Below are positions 44,641 to 53,127 of a stretch of 64,000 bases of DNA, piece by piece. This stretch comes from Mucilaginibacter sp. (GTDB lineage: Bacteria > Bacteroidota > Bacteroidia > Sphingobacteriales > Sphingobacteriaceae): assembly GCA_030445275.1 (NCBI GenBank), contig JAUCSE010000104.1, forward strand, positions 1-64,000, read 5' to 3'. The notes beneath the pieces were generated by a model, which was given only the letters and a program-made list of their open reading frames with translations, was not told the origin of the DNA and ran no database searches. The translations under genes were made by a program, and so were the position numbers. Numbering within the stretch: position 1 is the stretch's first letter; every line of letters starts with the position of its first letter.

Positions 44641-44733
44641 TTATTATTAAATACCTTAAAACTGGATCATCGGGAAGAATTTCCGTTCCATTGATAAATT
44701 TCCAGTCAGCAAGTGGTTTATGCAGTAAATTAT

Positions 44734-44771
44734 CTTAAAAAAATACCCGCCTGCCTTTAAGGCCGACGGGT
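44734..44771 (-). terminator. Rho-independent terminator after the dehydrogenase gene
   Basis: On the minus strand, ACCCGTCGGCC pairs imperfectly with the complement at 44745-44757 (about 12 of 14 pairs), and TATTTTTTTAAG follows directly. It lies 50 bp after the stop at 44821 and separates the SusC-to-dehydrogenase transcript from the AraC gene. Confidence 0.72.
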
Positions 44772-44820
44772 AAAACAGGAACATTTAACTATGTATTATT
44801 TGTGAATGAATAAGAAACAC

Positions 44821-46065
44821 CTAAGAGCGATCCGGAGAAAACGCGTTGATATTTATAGTTGTTGGTGTACCGGATATAATTTCGTTTGCCAGTAATCCTG
44901 TCGCGGCACCCAGACTTAAACCCATCATTCCATGACCGGTTGTTACGGTAAGGTTACTATACTTGTTGCTGCGGCCTATATAAGGTAATCCATCTGCTGA
45001 CGATGGCCTGAAACCAAACCATATATCCTTCTCGGCTGGAACAATCGGTTTAAGACCAGGGAAATATTTTGGTACAGCTTCTACAATACCTTTTACGCGG
45101 TTCATATTGATACGGCTGTTTATTTTATCAAGCTCCATGGTACCACCATAACGTAAATTACCACTCATGGGAGTAATGGCTACCCGCGCTTCGGCCAGCA
45201 ATGCCGGAATCTGCATGGTTTGCCGTTCGTCCTCAACATTAAAGGAATACCCCTTACCTGGCATCAACAGTATTTTTAAACCCAATAATTTACCTATCGC
45301 CGGCGACCATGAACCACCAGCAACGATGTACTCATCTGCTGTAAATTCCTCGTTGAATGATAAAACACGGCTTATTTTACCTGCAGTGGTTTCAATTTTT
45401 GTTACCTCTTTATTAGTTAAAAGGTTTACTCCTGCAGCTTTCAGGTGCTTTATTAAACCGGCCATCAACTTATTAGGAGACAAATGCGCATCGCAACGAT
45501 AATGTACAGCTCCCAATACATCCAGATCAAGTTTAGGTTGCAACCTCAGGCAATCGGCCGGTGTAAGCACCTGCATATCCAAACCTAGTTCACGACCCTT
45601 TTCGGCCATGTGTGCTTCTTCCTCGCCGGCTTTTTCTGTTTTATAAAACATCAGTATGCCTTTGTTAACCAGGTCAAAATTAAAGCCTGGTTCTTTGCTC
45701 AGATCCTCATAAAGTTTTTTGCTGAGCAACGAAAGCTCAGTTAAAGGCACAGCCGACCTTTCAACATGTTTAGCATTAGCTTTTGCTAAGAATTTAATAC
45801 CCCAGGATATCAATTCGGGGTTTAGCGACGGTTTTACGTAGAACGGGCTTTTACTGTTAAACATCCACCTGATGCCCTGTGTTACCATACCGGGTGTTGC
45901 CAGCGGAATAAAGTGACTTGGCACAATCATACCGGCATTACCATATGAACAGCTATCGGTCATGTCCCCTTTATCAAGAACCGTAACCTGGTGCCCGGCC
46001 TTGTGTAAATAATATGCAGAACTAAGACCAATAATTCCCCCTCCAATGATCAGCACTTTTGCCAT
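44821..46065 (-). CDS. FAD-dependent D-amino acid dehydrogenase (probable D-hydroxyproline dehydrogenase)
   Basis: DadA/glycine-oxidase-like flavoprotein of 414 aa. The N-terminal dinucleotide fold is VLIIGGGIIGLSSAYYLHKAG (residues 4-24) with the acidic end VLDKG. FGFRPSSADGLPYIGRS (near 349-365) and VTTGHGMMGLSLGAATG (near 371-387) form the C-terminal FAD contact. In the known 4-hydroxyproline pathway, cis-4-hydroxy-D-proline is oxidised to 1-pyrroline-4-hydroxy-2-carboxylate by such an enzyme (HypO in Sinorhizobium, LhpB-type in Pseudomonas). Position after the epimerase gene makes that the best assignment. D-proline or D-alanine cannot be excluded. Confidence 0.88.
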   Translation of the reverse strand: MAKVLIIGGGIIGLSSAYYLHKAGHQVTVLDKGDMTDSCSYGNAGMIVPSHFIPLATPGMVTQGIRWMFNSKSPFYVKPSLNPELISWGIKFLAKANAKHVERSAVPLTELSLLSKKLYEDLSKEPGFNFDLVNKGILMFYKTEKAGEEEAHMAEKGRELGLDMQVLTPADCLRLQPKLDLDVLGAVHYRCDAHLSPNKLMAGLIKHLKAAGVNLLTNKEVTKIETTAGKISRVLSFNEEFTADEYIVAGGSWSPAIGKLLGLKILLMPGKGYSFNVEDERQTMQIPALLAEARVAITPMSGNLRYGGTMELDKINSRINMNRVKGIVEAVPKYFPGLKPIVPAEKDIWFGFRPSSADGLPYIGRSNKYSNLTVTTGHGMMGLSLGAATGLLANEIISGTPTTININAFSPDRS

Positions 46066-46130
46066 TTTTTTAAGCTTAAAGCCGAAAGCGAAAAGCTTAA
46101 GGCTTGAAATAAATAGAATTTATTAAATAC

Positions 46131-46226
46131 TGTCATTTCGAACGAAGAGAGAAACCTTATACGGTTGTACATGCAATGTTGCATATCGTACAAGATTTCT
46201 CACCCGTACCTCGTATCGAAATGACA
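46131..46226. repeat. Palindromic repeat family A, copy 3
   Basis: TGTCATTTCGAACGA at the left and ATCGAAATGACA at the right are the family ends. Inner arms AGAGAAACCTTAT and ACAAGATTTCTC pair imperfectly. It fills the 179-bp gap between the epimerase and dehydrogenase genes, inside the hydroxyproline operon, so it would form an intercistronic mRNA hairpin. Confidence 0.82.
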
Positions 46227-46244
46227 TTATTCGGTTTATTTTTA

Positions 46245-47246
46245 TTATATCACCTGGAAACCGTGTGCATACGGATCATCGTCATCAATTTTTATGGTAT
46301 TGTAGCCATAAACTTTTGCCCAACCTTCAACACTCGGAATAATGGCATCAAAACCCGGGATTTGAACAACTTCCTCTACCCTTCCGGTAAATTTGCTGCC
46401 GATGATGCTTTCATGTATAAAAGGTTCGCCAACCTTTAGTTTTCCCTTTGCATGCCATTGTGCCATACGGGCAGATGTTCCGGTACCACAGGGAGATCTG
46501 TCAATGGCTTTATCGCCATAAAACACCGCGTTTCGTGCAGTAGCATCAGCAGATAATGTAGCGCCTGCCCAAAGTATGTGCGTACAGGTATTGATAGTAG
46601 GATCCTGAGGATGAACAAACTGGTATTTTTCATTTATCCGTTTACGAAGTACCTGGCTCCAGGCAATCAATTGTCCGGCTGTATAATTTTCGATACCCGG
46701 AAAATTTGGCTGAGGATCAACTATGGCATAATAATTTCCACCGTAGGATACATCAACGGTCAGCATACCCAGATCAGGACACGCTATCTGAAGATCAGTT
46801 GCTGCAAGATAAGCGGCTACATTCCGGAGTTTTACAGAGGTAACCTTGTTACCTTCCTGTTTATATTCAATTAAAACCAGACCGGCAGGAGCCTCCATAC
46901 GTACTATCCCGGGCACTTTAGGTTGTATTAACCCCTCCTCAATAGCAATGGTTATGGTTCCGATAGTACCATGGCCGCACATGGGCAGGCAACCGCTGGT
47001 TTCAATGAATAAAACAGCAACATCATTTTCAGGATCATGAGGCGGGTAAAGTATACTACCCGACATCATATCATGTCCCCTTGGTTCAAACATTAAACCT
47101 GTTCGTATCCAATCATATTCTTTTAAAAAATGCTGCCGTTTCTGGCTCATGTTATCCCCCTTTAGTGCAGGCCCTCCTCCTGCCACCAATCTTACCGGGT
47201 TACCACATGTATGCGCATCTATACAGAAAAAAGTTTTACTAGCCAT
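46245..47246 (-). CDS. 4-hydroxyproline 2-epimerase (proline racemase family)
   Basis: Two-base epimerase that converts trans-4-hydroxy-L-proline to cis-4-hydroxy-D-proline, the first step of bacterial Hyp catabolism. Both catalytic cysteines are present: Cys90 in PMCGHGTIGT and Cys253 in DRSPCGTGTSA. Two cysteines fit an epimerase or racemase and argue against trans-3-hydroxyproline dehydratases, which replace one. 333 aa is typical. Proline racemase is the main alternative, but the neighbours on both sides are specific to the hydroxyproline pathway. It starts 8 bp after the deaminase stop, so translation is coupled. Confidence 0.93.
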   Translation of the reverse strand: MASKTFFCIDAHTCGNPVRLVAGGGPALKGDNMSQKRQHFLKEYDWIRTGLMFEPRGHDMMSGSILYPPHDPENDVAVLFIETSGCLPMCGHGTIGTITIAIEEGLIQPKVPGIVRMEAPAGLVLIEYKQEGNKVTSVKLRNVAAYLAATDLQIACPDLGMLTVDVSYGGNYYAIVDPQPNFPGIENYTAGQLIAWSQVLRKRINEKYQFVHPQDPTINTCTHILWAGATLSADATARNAVFYGDKAIDRSPCGTGTSARMAQWHAKGKLKVGEPFIHESIIGSKFTGRVEEVVQIPGFDAIIPSVEGWAKVYGYNTIKIDDDDPYAHGFQVI

Positions 47247-47254
47247 GTTTTGTG

Positions 47255-48193
47255 TTAAGCAATAATTTTGTCAACATTTCCCCAACTACCTACAGGCAGT
47301 ACCGGACGGGTAGCAAGCGCGTCACTAATGATCTTTTGCACCTTTGCACGCTCATCTCCAATTAATGTTAAACGGGGAGCGCGTACGTTTTCGGTACCTA
47401 TTCCCGTAGCAACTTCTGCTAATTTAATATATTGTACCAGTTTTGGGTGAATATCAAGCTCAAGCACAGGCAAAAACCAACGGTAGATGGCTAAAGCCTC
47501 GTCATATCTTTTTGCTTTAACCAAACGGTATATAGCAACAGTTTCCTTTGGGAACGCGTCAACCAAACCAGCTACCCAGCCATCGGCACCCATTACTAAA
47601 CTTTCCATAGCAAGCGGGTCAACACCGGTAAACACTTTATACCTGTCGCCAAAACGATTGAACATTCGGGTTATATTTGATACATCACGTGTTGATTCTT
47701 TTACAGCCTGAATGTTACTGTAAGCAGTAAGCTGCTCAAACATGTTCAGGGTAACTTCAACCTTATAATCAACCGGGTTATTGTAGATCATGATTGGCAA
47801 TGCTGTGCTTTTTGCAACAGCGCCTATATATGCCAGGGTTTCGCGCTCTTCGCTGTTATAACGCATTGGAGGTAACAGCATTAATCCGTCGGCACCATTA
47901 TCTAATGCTTTTTGCGCGCAGGCAACAGCAGCTTTGGTAGTTTGTTCGGCAATGTTAAGTATAACCGGAACTTTTCCGTCAACATAAGCAACGGTATGTG
48001 CAAGCAGATCAAACTTTTCCTGATCACTCAAAACACTTGCTTCGCCTAAAGAACCGCCTAATATAAATCCATCAACACCGGCTTCCAGCTGGGCTTTTAA
48101 ATTTATATCAAAAGCATCAAAATCCAATTCGTCATTATCAGTAAACTTGGTAGTTACTGCAGGTAGTACGCCTTTCCAATCAAAAGTTATCAT
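47255..48193 (-). CDS. DapA-family 1-pyrroline-4-hydroxy-2-carboxylate deaminase
   Basis: Class I aldolase-fold lyase of 312 aa. The Schiff-base lysine is Lys165 in IQAVKESTRD, the catalytic tyrosine Tyr137 in PIMIYNNP, and the substrate loop is GGSLGEASVLS (46-56). True DapA enzymes serve lysine synthesis, but members in Hyp clusters (HypD/LhpC type) deaminate 1-pyrroline-4-hydroxy-2-carboxylate to 2-oxoglutarate semialdehyde. Adjacency to the epimerase and the FAD dehydrogenase supports that role. The last step, semialdehyde dehydrogenase, is not encoded in this window. Confidence 0.9.
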   Translation of the reverse strand: MITFDWKGVLPAVTTKFTDNDELDFDAFDINLKAQLEAGVDGFILGGSLGEASVLSDQEKFDLLAHTVAYVDGKVPVILNIAEQTTKAAVACAQKALDNGADGLMLLPPMRYNSEERETLAYIGAVAKSTALPIMIYNNPVDYKVEVTLNMFEQLTAYSNIQAVKESTRDVSNITRMFNRFGDRYKVFTGVDPLAMESLVMGADGWVAGLVDAFPKETVAIYRLVKAKRYDEALAIYRWFLPVLELDIHPKLVQYIKLAEVATGIGTENVRAPRLTLIGDERAKVQKIISDALATRPVLPVGSWGNVDKIIA

Positions 48194-48320
48194 TTCTAAA
48201 TATTTTTTTTCAAAATTAATATTGCATTAAATAATAAGTGCCTTACAATTTAACAGACACTAACCGTATTTTATCTAATAAAACAATTTTACTAATTAAT
48301 CCAGCTCAAATAACGGTTAC

Positions 48321-49706
48321 TTATTGTGCATCCCACCAAAGCCTGTCAGTCAATTTAGCCGACTGTTGTGGCTGCGGATTTGAAATAATTTCGGTTTGAG
48401 GATATAACACTCTTCTCGGAACAGCAGAAAGCGCATTTGGCACTGCTGGTAAAACCGGATAACCTGTACGCCTGTAATCAGTAAAGTTTTCAAGCGAAAG
48501 ATAATTTGCAATACCTTTTTCCTCCATAATAAGCTGCTCGGCATTGCTGCTGGTTAACGTTCTTGAAGCAATATAGGTATTGGCATTGATTGTACTTACC
48601 CCAAGCTTGGTCATGTGCGATAAAACCGCGCTCTGGTAAACAGACTGTGCGCTTGAATAACCGGATGTGATCAGGGTAGCTTCGGCTTTTATAAATAACG
48701 CTTCTGAGTAGTTTACTATATAATTGGTTGCTCCAGCAGCCCCATAAAAATTGCCCGGGCGCGAGTAATCTTCCAGTTGGCCTATTGTAGTTAAACCCTG
48801 TCCAAGACCTGTATATAAACCGGTTGCAGTTGCAGGGGCAACCATGATGGTTAACCGCGGATCATTACGCGTTTTAAAACCATTAACCGCAGTACTGCCC
48901 ATTACAATAGTACTGGCTGATATAAAATTCTGTTGCCACGGGTTTTCTGCACCGGCAGCGCCGCTATAGGCCATTTTAAAATCATCATCATTTGACTGCA
49001 TACCATTGGCGAGCGCTGTAAGGGCTAACTGCGCCTGTGTGGCAGCCGTATAGCCAGGGGCTTTGGTCAGGTGCATATAATAACGTGCTTTTAAAGTATA
49101 AGCCAGTTTTGTCCATTTACTCATATCACCGGCATAAATAAAATCATCGCCACTTGGGGTTATGGCGCCATTTTTAGCAATATCAGCTATACCGGCATCA
49201 AGCAAGCTTTGTATCTGGGTATAAATGTCTTTTTGAGTATCATATACCGGCGTTAAATTAGCAATTCCCTTAAAAGCCTGTGAGTAAGGAATATCGCCCC
49301 AAAGATCGGTTCCGGTACCCAGGCAATAGGCTGTTAAAATTTTAGCGATACCTGCATAGTTTGTTTTTCCATCGGTTACGGCTTTTGTATTTAGCGTTAC
49401 CAGATTATTTAAACAGTTCACATAAAGCGTATTCCAATCATCGTTCATATCCACATTATACATTAAATAGGTGCCTGCATTGGGTGCAACCTGATTCAGC
49501 GCCGCCACTTGCATATACTCCTGTACAATCACGGCTACGTTACCTGCATATAATTTTGATGATAGAGCTACTTCAAGCGGAGCAAGAATCTGAGCCTCTG
49601 CCACTTCAAGAGGCTGATTGGGGTTGGTATTTACGTCAATATATTTTTTACAGCCTGAAACACTTATCAGGATACATGACATTAAAATCATTGATATTTT
49701 TTTCAT
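48321..49706 (-). CDS. SusD-like outer-membrane lipoprotein (hydroxyproline locus)
   Basis: Nutrient-binding lipoprotein of the SusD-like_2 subgroup: signal MKKISMILMSCILISVSGC with Cys19, mature start KKYIDVNTNPNQPLEV, and C-terminal YRRTGYPVLPAVPNALSAVPRRVLYPQTE...DRLWWDAQ. It pairs with the SusC ending at 49732 (25-bp gap) and is followed after 127 bp by the hydroxyproline catabolic genes in the same direction. SusD-like_2 proteins are often found with peptide- or glycopeptide-type loci. Here the ligand may be a Hyp-containing peptide or glycopeptide. Confidence 0.94.
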   Translation of the reverse strand: MKKISMILMSCILISVSGCKKYIDVNTNPNQPLEVAEAQILAPLEVALSSKLYAGNVAVIVQEYMQVAALNQVAPNAGTYLMYNVDMNDDWNTLYVNCLNNLVTLNTKAVTDGKTNYAGIAKILTAYCLGTGTDLWGDIPYSQAFKGIANLTPVYDTQKDIYTQIQSLLDAGIADIAKNGAITPSGDDFIYAGDMSKWTKLAYTLKARYYMHLTKAPGYTAATQAQLALTALANGMQSNDDDFKMAYSGAAGAENPWQQNFISASTIVMGSTAVNGFKTRNDPRLTIMVAPATATGLYTGLGQGLTTIGQLEDYSRPGNFYGAAGATNYIVNYSEALFIKAEATLITSGYSSAQSVYQSAVLSHMTKLGVSTINANTYIASRTLTSSNAEQLIMEEKGIANYLSLENFTDYRRTGYPVLPAVPNALSAVPRRVLYPQTEIISNPQPQQSAKLTDRLWWDAQ

Positions 49707-49731
49707 GATATTTCTATTTGATAAATGATAA

Positions 49732-52700
49732 TTAAAGGGTAAGTTTTAAGCTAAAATCGATAGACCGGGATGTTGGCACAGAAAAGGAATAAATACCCTG
49801 TGAACCATTTGATGAACCGAATGAGCTTACTTCGGGGTCGCCGCCTGTAAAGTGTGGTGCATATATCCACAAGTTACGCCCGGTAACACTGAAGTTAACC
49901 GCTTTGAAAGGACTACCCCTTAACCATGATGGTTTTAAAGTATAGCCCACGCTTACATTTCTTAATTTGATATAGGTACCATCCTGTATTACAGATTCGG
50001 TTATACCATTTATACGCTGGTAGTAAGCTTGTCCGTCAACAGCTACGGTATTGGCTTGTCCTGTTGCGTCACTAATTCCCGGAACCACTCTCAGCCCTCT
50101 GTTTTCTGTTACTTTAGGTGTTCCGTAAAAATATCCGTACCCATCCACATTATTCTGGATATCACCGCCTTTTTTCACATCAAAAAAGAAACTTAAATTA
50201 AACTGTTTGTATTTGATATTATTGGCAAATCCGCCTGTCCAATCGGGGTTAATATTACCTATGATACCCTGTGTAGCATCTGCGTAAGGTAATCCACCGG
50301 CATCAATCAATAACTGACCCTGTGCATTACGTGCATAGCGTGTACCATATATAGTTCCATAAGGCTGACCTTTAATTATTGTCGTAAAACCATTCGCAAT
50401 CTGTTGCAGATCACCATCTATGGCCAGTACTTTATTCCTGATGCGGCTAAAGTTTAAGGTCATGTTCCAGGTTAAGTCTTTTGTTTTTATGGGCAGCACA
50501 TTCAATAATAGTTCAAGACCTCTGTTTTGCATTATTCCGGTGTTTACAGTAGTACCGCTGTAACCTGTTGATGGCGCAATACTCACACCCGGGATCAAAC
50601 CGTCTCTAGTCTTTTTAGCAAAATAAGAAGCTTCTAAACTTATCCTGTTATTAAAAAAACCGGTTTCAAAGCCTGCTTCAAACTCATTTATCCTTTCGTT
50701 CTTTAAATTAGGATTACCCAGCGTAGGGTTCAGTAAAAATCCTGCTTGACCGTTATAAGGGAATGAAATGTTACGAATAATATTATCTTTACTTTGAGTA
50801 ATATACGGAGTGGTAAGTGAGTAAGGATCAACATTACTGCCGCCAACTGTAGCATAAGATACCCTGAATTTACCCAGGTTCATAACATCCTGAAACTCTT
50901 TTGAGAAAAATTCGGAAAATATAAAGCTGGTTGCCACTGACCCATAAGGGTAAAAGTTGTGCGCGGTTGATAGTACAGAGCTGCCATCATACCTGCCGGT
51001 TAATGACAGGATCAGGAATTTTTTGTAATCAATATTTGACTGCGCGTAAAAGCCTATTTTCCGCGTATTGTAGTGATTCTCGATAAAAGTAACCGTCGAA
51101 GCAGAACTGATATTATCAAGGTCGGCAACTGAAAGCCCAATACCATTGGCATAAGCAGCTTCTGTATATTTAGAATAAATATTGTTTCCGATAATGCCAT
51201 CTATATTAAAATCACCAAACTGATGATTAGCGCTTACAACCAGGTCATTATTAAATTGTCTGAAATTGGCATTATTAACTACAATACGACCGGTAGGATT
51301 AGATACTGACTGGGCCGATTCATGGTATCTATCCTGTTCGGTATACACATCAGCGCCAAATCTTTCCGTTATAGTTAGCCACTTTAATGGTTTATAATCT
51401 GCCGTAAAGGTTGGCAGAAAACGGTTTACACCCGATTTGTTAGAGATATTATCCAATACCCAATAAGGGTTGTTTCTGGAATAACGATACAAGCGCTGCG
51501 TGCCGTCTGCATTTTCATAAGGCTGCAGGTTATATGATATAGGCGCTGTAAAAATAGTCCATACGGGGCTTTCTAAAGCATAACCTTCAGGCATACGGGT
51601 ATTTTGCGAGTTGGTATAATTCAACTGAAATGTTGTAGTTAAATTTGGAAGAATCTGAGCGCTGTATTTGGCAAATACTGAGTTCCGCAGAAATTTGGTG
51701 GTTGGCACAGTACCCTCCTGATTGAAATTGGAATAAGATATATAATAGTTAGAAGCAGCGCCCCCACCGTTTACACTAACCACATTATTATAAGTATGCC
51801 CGGTTTTAAAAAACAGATCAGACTGGTTATACTTTTTTGCAGGCTGACCGTTTATTTTTAAGGTATCCATTAAAGGTCCCCAGGAAGTACTGGTTTTCAT
51901 ATCATCACCATTATAATAAACACCACCTGTACCCAACGCGTATTTATCCTGTATTTGCGGAAGCAAGGGATTCTCGAATGAGAAATCGGACGAAAAATTA
52001 ATAGTAGGTTTTTTATTGGTGCTGCCTGTTTTAGTGGTGATAATGATTACCCCGTTTGCGCCTAACGAACCATATAGTGCGGTGGCCGCAGCTCCTTTTA
52101 AAACGTTGATACTTTCAATTATTGACGGATCAATGTCAGCAATCCTGCTTGTACCAGGTCCTGAATTCAAATTACCTGTTTCGGTGTTATCAATCGGGAT
52201 ACCATCTACAACCATTAAAGCGTCGTTATTTCCGTAAAATGATGATGTACCACGAACAACAATACGCGTTGAACTACCGGGACTACCAGATGAGCTGGTG
52301 ATCTGCACGCCCGATACTTTGCCGGCTATATCATTAACCAGGTTAGGGTCTTTTCCTTGCACCAGGTCTGCACCTTTTACCTCCTGGCTGCTATAGGTTA
52401 GTACTCTTTTGTCCCGTTTTATACCAAGCGCGGTAACAACCACTTCGTTAAGGGTTTTATTGTCTTCGGCTAAAGCAATATGGAGTGTCGTTTCCTGGTT
52501 TATTTTAATTTCTTTTGTGGTATAACCAACAGCCGAAATAGTAAGTGTGGCCGGCCCTGTATAATCAAGGGTAAATAAACCATCAGCGTTGGTAATGGTA
52601 CCTTTGGAAATGCCCTTAGCCGTTTTTATTCTAACAGATGCGCCGGGTACTGATATACCTTTTTCATCTGCTACCTTTCCTTTTAATGCAATTGTTTGTG

Positions 52701-52776
52701 CGTAAGTGTTACAACAAAACACAACAACGCTTAATAAAGGTAGAATAAGCCTTTTGAGTAATCGTTTTAGTTTCAT
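49732..52776 (-). CDS. SusC-family TonB-dependent transporter (hydroxyproline locus)
   Basis: First gene of the leftward hydroxyproline operon. A signal peptide ends near TYAQ (residue 27). A carboxypeptidase-regulatory-like domain is at about 28-104 (IALKGKVADEKGISVPGASV), then LNEVVVTALGIK (109-120), a plug with MVVDGIPIDNT and NVLKGAAATALYGSLGANG, and a barrel ending in DFSLKLTL. It has no STN domain and no sigma/FecR pair, so control probably lies with the AraC regulator or the dyad sites upstream. 1014 aa. It probably imports the Hyp-containing substrate. Confidence 0.95.
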   Translation of the reverse strand: MKLKRLLKRLILPLLSVVVFCCNTYAQTIALKGKVADEKGISVPGASVRIKTAKGISKGTITNADGLFTLDYTGPATLTISAVGYTTKEIKINQETTLHIALAEDNKTLNEVVVTALGIKRDKRVLTYSSQEVKGADLVQGKDPNLVNDIAGKVSGVQITSSSGSPGSSTRIVVRGTSSFYGNNDALMVVDGIPIDNTETGNLNSGPGTSRIADIDPSIIESINVLKGAAATALYGSLGANGVIIITTKTGSTNKKPTINFSSDFSFENPLLPQIQDKYALGTGGVYYNGDDMKTSTSWGPLMDTLKINGQPAKKYNQSDLFFKTGHTYNNVVSVNGGGAASNYYISYSNFNQEGTVPTTKFLRNSVFAKYSAQILPNLTTTFQLNYTNSQNTRMPEGYALESPVWTIFTAPISYNLQPYENADGTQRLYRYSRNNPYWVLDNISNKSGVNRFLPTFTADYKPLKWLTITERFGADVYTEQDRYHESAQSVSNPTGRIVVNNANFRQFNNDLVVSANHQFGDFNIDGIIGNNIYSKYTEAAYANGIGLSVADLDNISSASTVTFIENHYNTRKIGFYAQSNIDYKKFLILSLTGRYDGSSVLSTAHNFYPYGSVATSFIFSEFFSKEFQDVMNLGKFRVSYATVGGSNVDPYSLTTPYITQSKDNIIRNISFPYNGQAGFLLNPTLGNPNLKNERINEFEAGFETGFFNNRISLEASYFAKKTRDGLIPGVSIAPSTGYSGTTVNTGIMQNRGLELLLNVLPIKTKDLTWNMTLNFSRIRNKVLAIDGDLQQIANGFTTIIKGQPYGTIYGTRYARNAQGQLLIDAGGLPYADATQGIIGNINPDWTGGFANNIKYKQFNLSFFFDVKKGGDIQNNVDGYGYFYGTPKVTENRGLRVVPGISDATGQANTVAVDGQAYYQRINGITESVIQDGTYIKLRNVSVGYTLKPSWLRGSPFKAVNFSVTGRNLWIYAPHFTGGDPEVSSFGSSNGSQGIYSFSVPTSRSIDFSLKLTL

Positions 52777-52985
52777 AAATTAAGTTTTGGGGGTTAAAAA
52801 TTCGTTTAATCAAGCCTGATACTTCAGATGATGTAAATTTATTTACCCCAACACTCACTTTTTTATCAAAAACTTGCCAATACCAACTATATATTAACAC
52901 AATTATTAAAAAATAACCAATAAATTGTCATTATTACATTAAATAATTGGTTTTTTTATCAAAAACCACACTCAAACGTTAAATT

Positions 52986-53000
52986 TTGTTAAACAAACAG
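52986..53000. promoter_or_regulatory. Dyad operator candidate, site 6 (SusC / beta-arabinofuranosidase)
   Basis: TTGTTAAACAAACAG, 210 bp before the leftward SusC start and 128 bp before the rightward gene. It fits KTGTY-N5-AACA with the last base altered. Confidence 0.4.
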
Positions 53001-53066
53001 CTCATAAGTCTAAAAATTATGAAACCAGCTAAAATCCGGTTAACACCTGCAAATTATTACCAATAA

Positions 53067-53081
53067 TTGTTACTTTAACAC
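53067..53081. promoter_or_regulatory. Dyad operator candidate, site 7 (beta-arabinofuranosidase)
   Basis: TTGTTACTTTAACAC, 46 bp before the rightward start at 53128, a usual position for control near the promoter. Confidence 0.48.
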
Positions 53082-53127
53082 TCATAATTTTATAAACTGA
53101 TTTTTATACTTACACATCACAAATACT

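Larger units (their letters stand above)
44383..44820. promoter_or_regulatory. 438-bp gap: AraC promoter region plus upstream terminator
   Basis: The AT-rich region holds the promoter of the AraC gene. TATTTTTG on the minus strand (complement of 44436-44443) fits the -7 consensus TAnnTTTG, 54 bp before the start, but without a clear -33 TTTG. Dyads at 44554-44568 and 44626-44640 lie upstream, and the terminator of the dehydrogenase transcript at 44734-44771. So the AraC-peptidase-permease genes can be transcribed on their own. Confidence 0.55.
52777..53127. promoter_or_regulatory. Divergent promoter region: hydroxyproline SusC / beta-arabinofuranosidase
   Basis: 351-bp AT-rich region shared by the leftward SusC operon and the rightward DUF1680 genes. 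It contains two dyads (52986-53000 and 53067-53081). No exact TAnnTTTG box was found. The shared control region is physical evidence that hydroxyproline and beta-arabinofuranoside genes may be co-regulated. Confidence 0.55.

Noticed and set aside
46245..47246. Assignment as trans-3-hydroxyproline dehydratase
   Set aside because: That subgroup replaces one catalytic cysteine. Here both Cys90 and Cys253 are present.
47255..48193. Assignment as dihydrodipicolinate synthase (lysine synthesis)
   Set aside because: The fold and Lys165 fit, but its position between SusD and the hydroxyproline epimerase argues for the Hyp-pathway deaminase.
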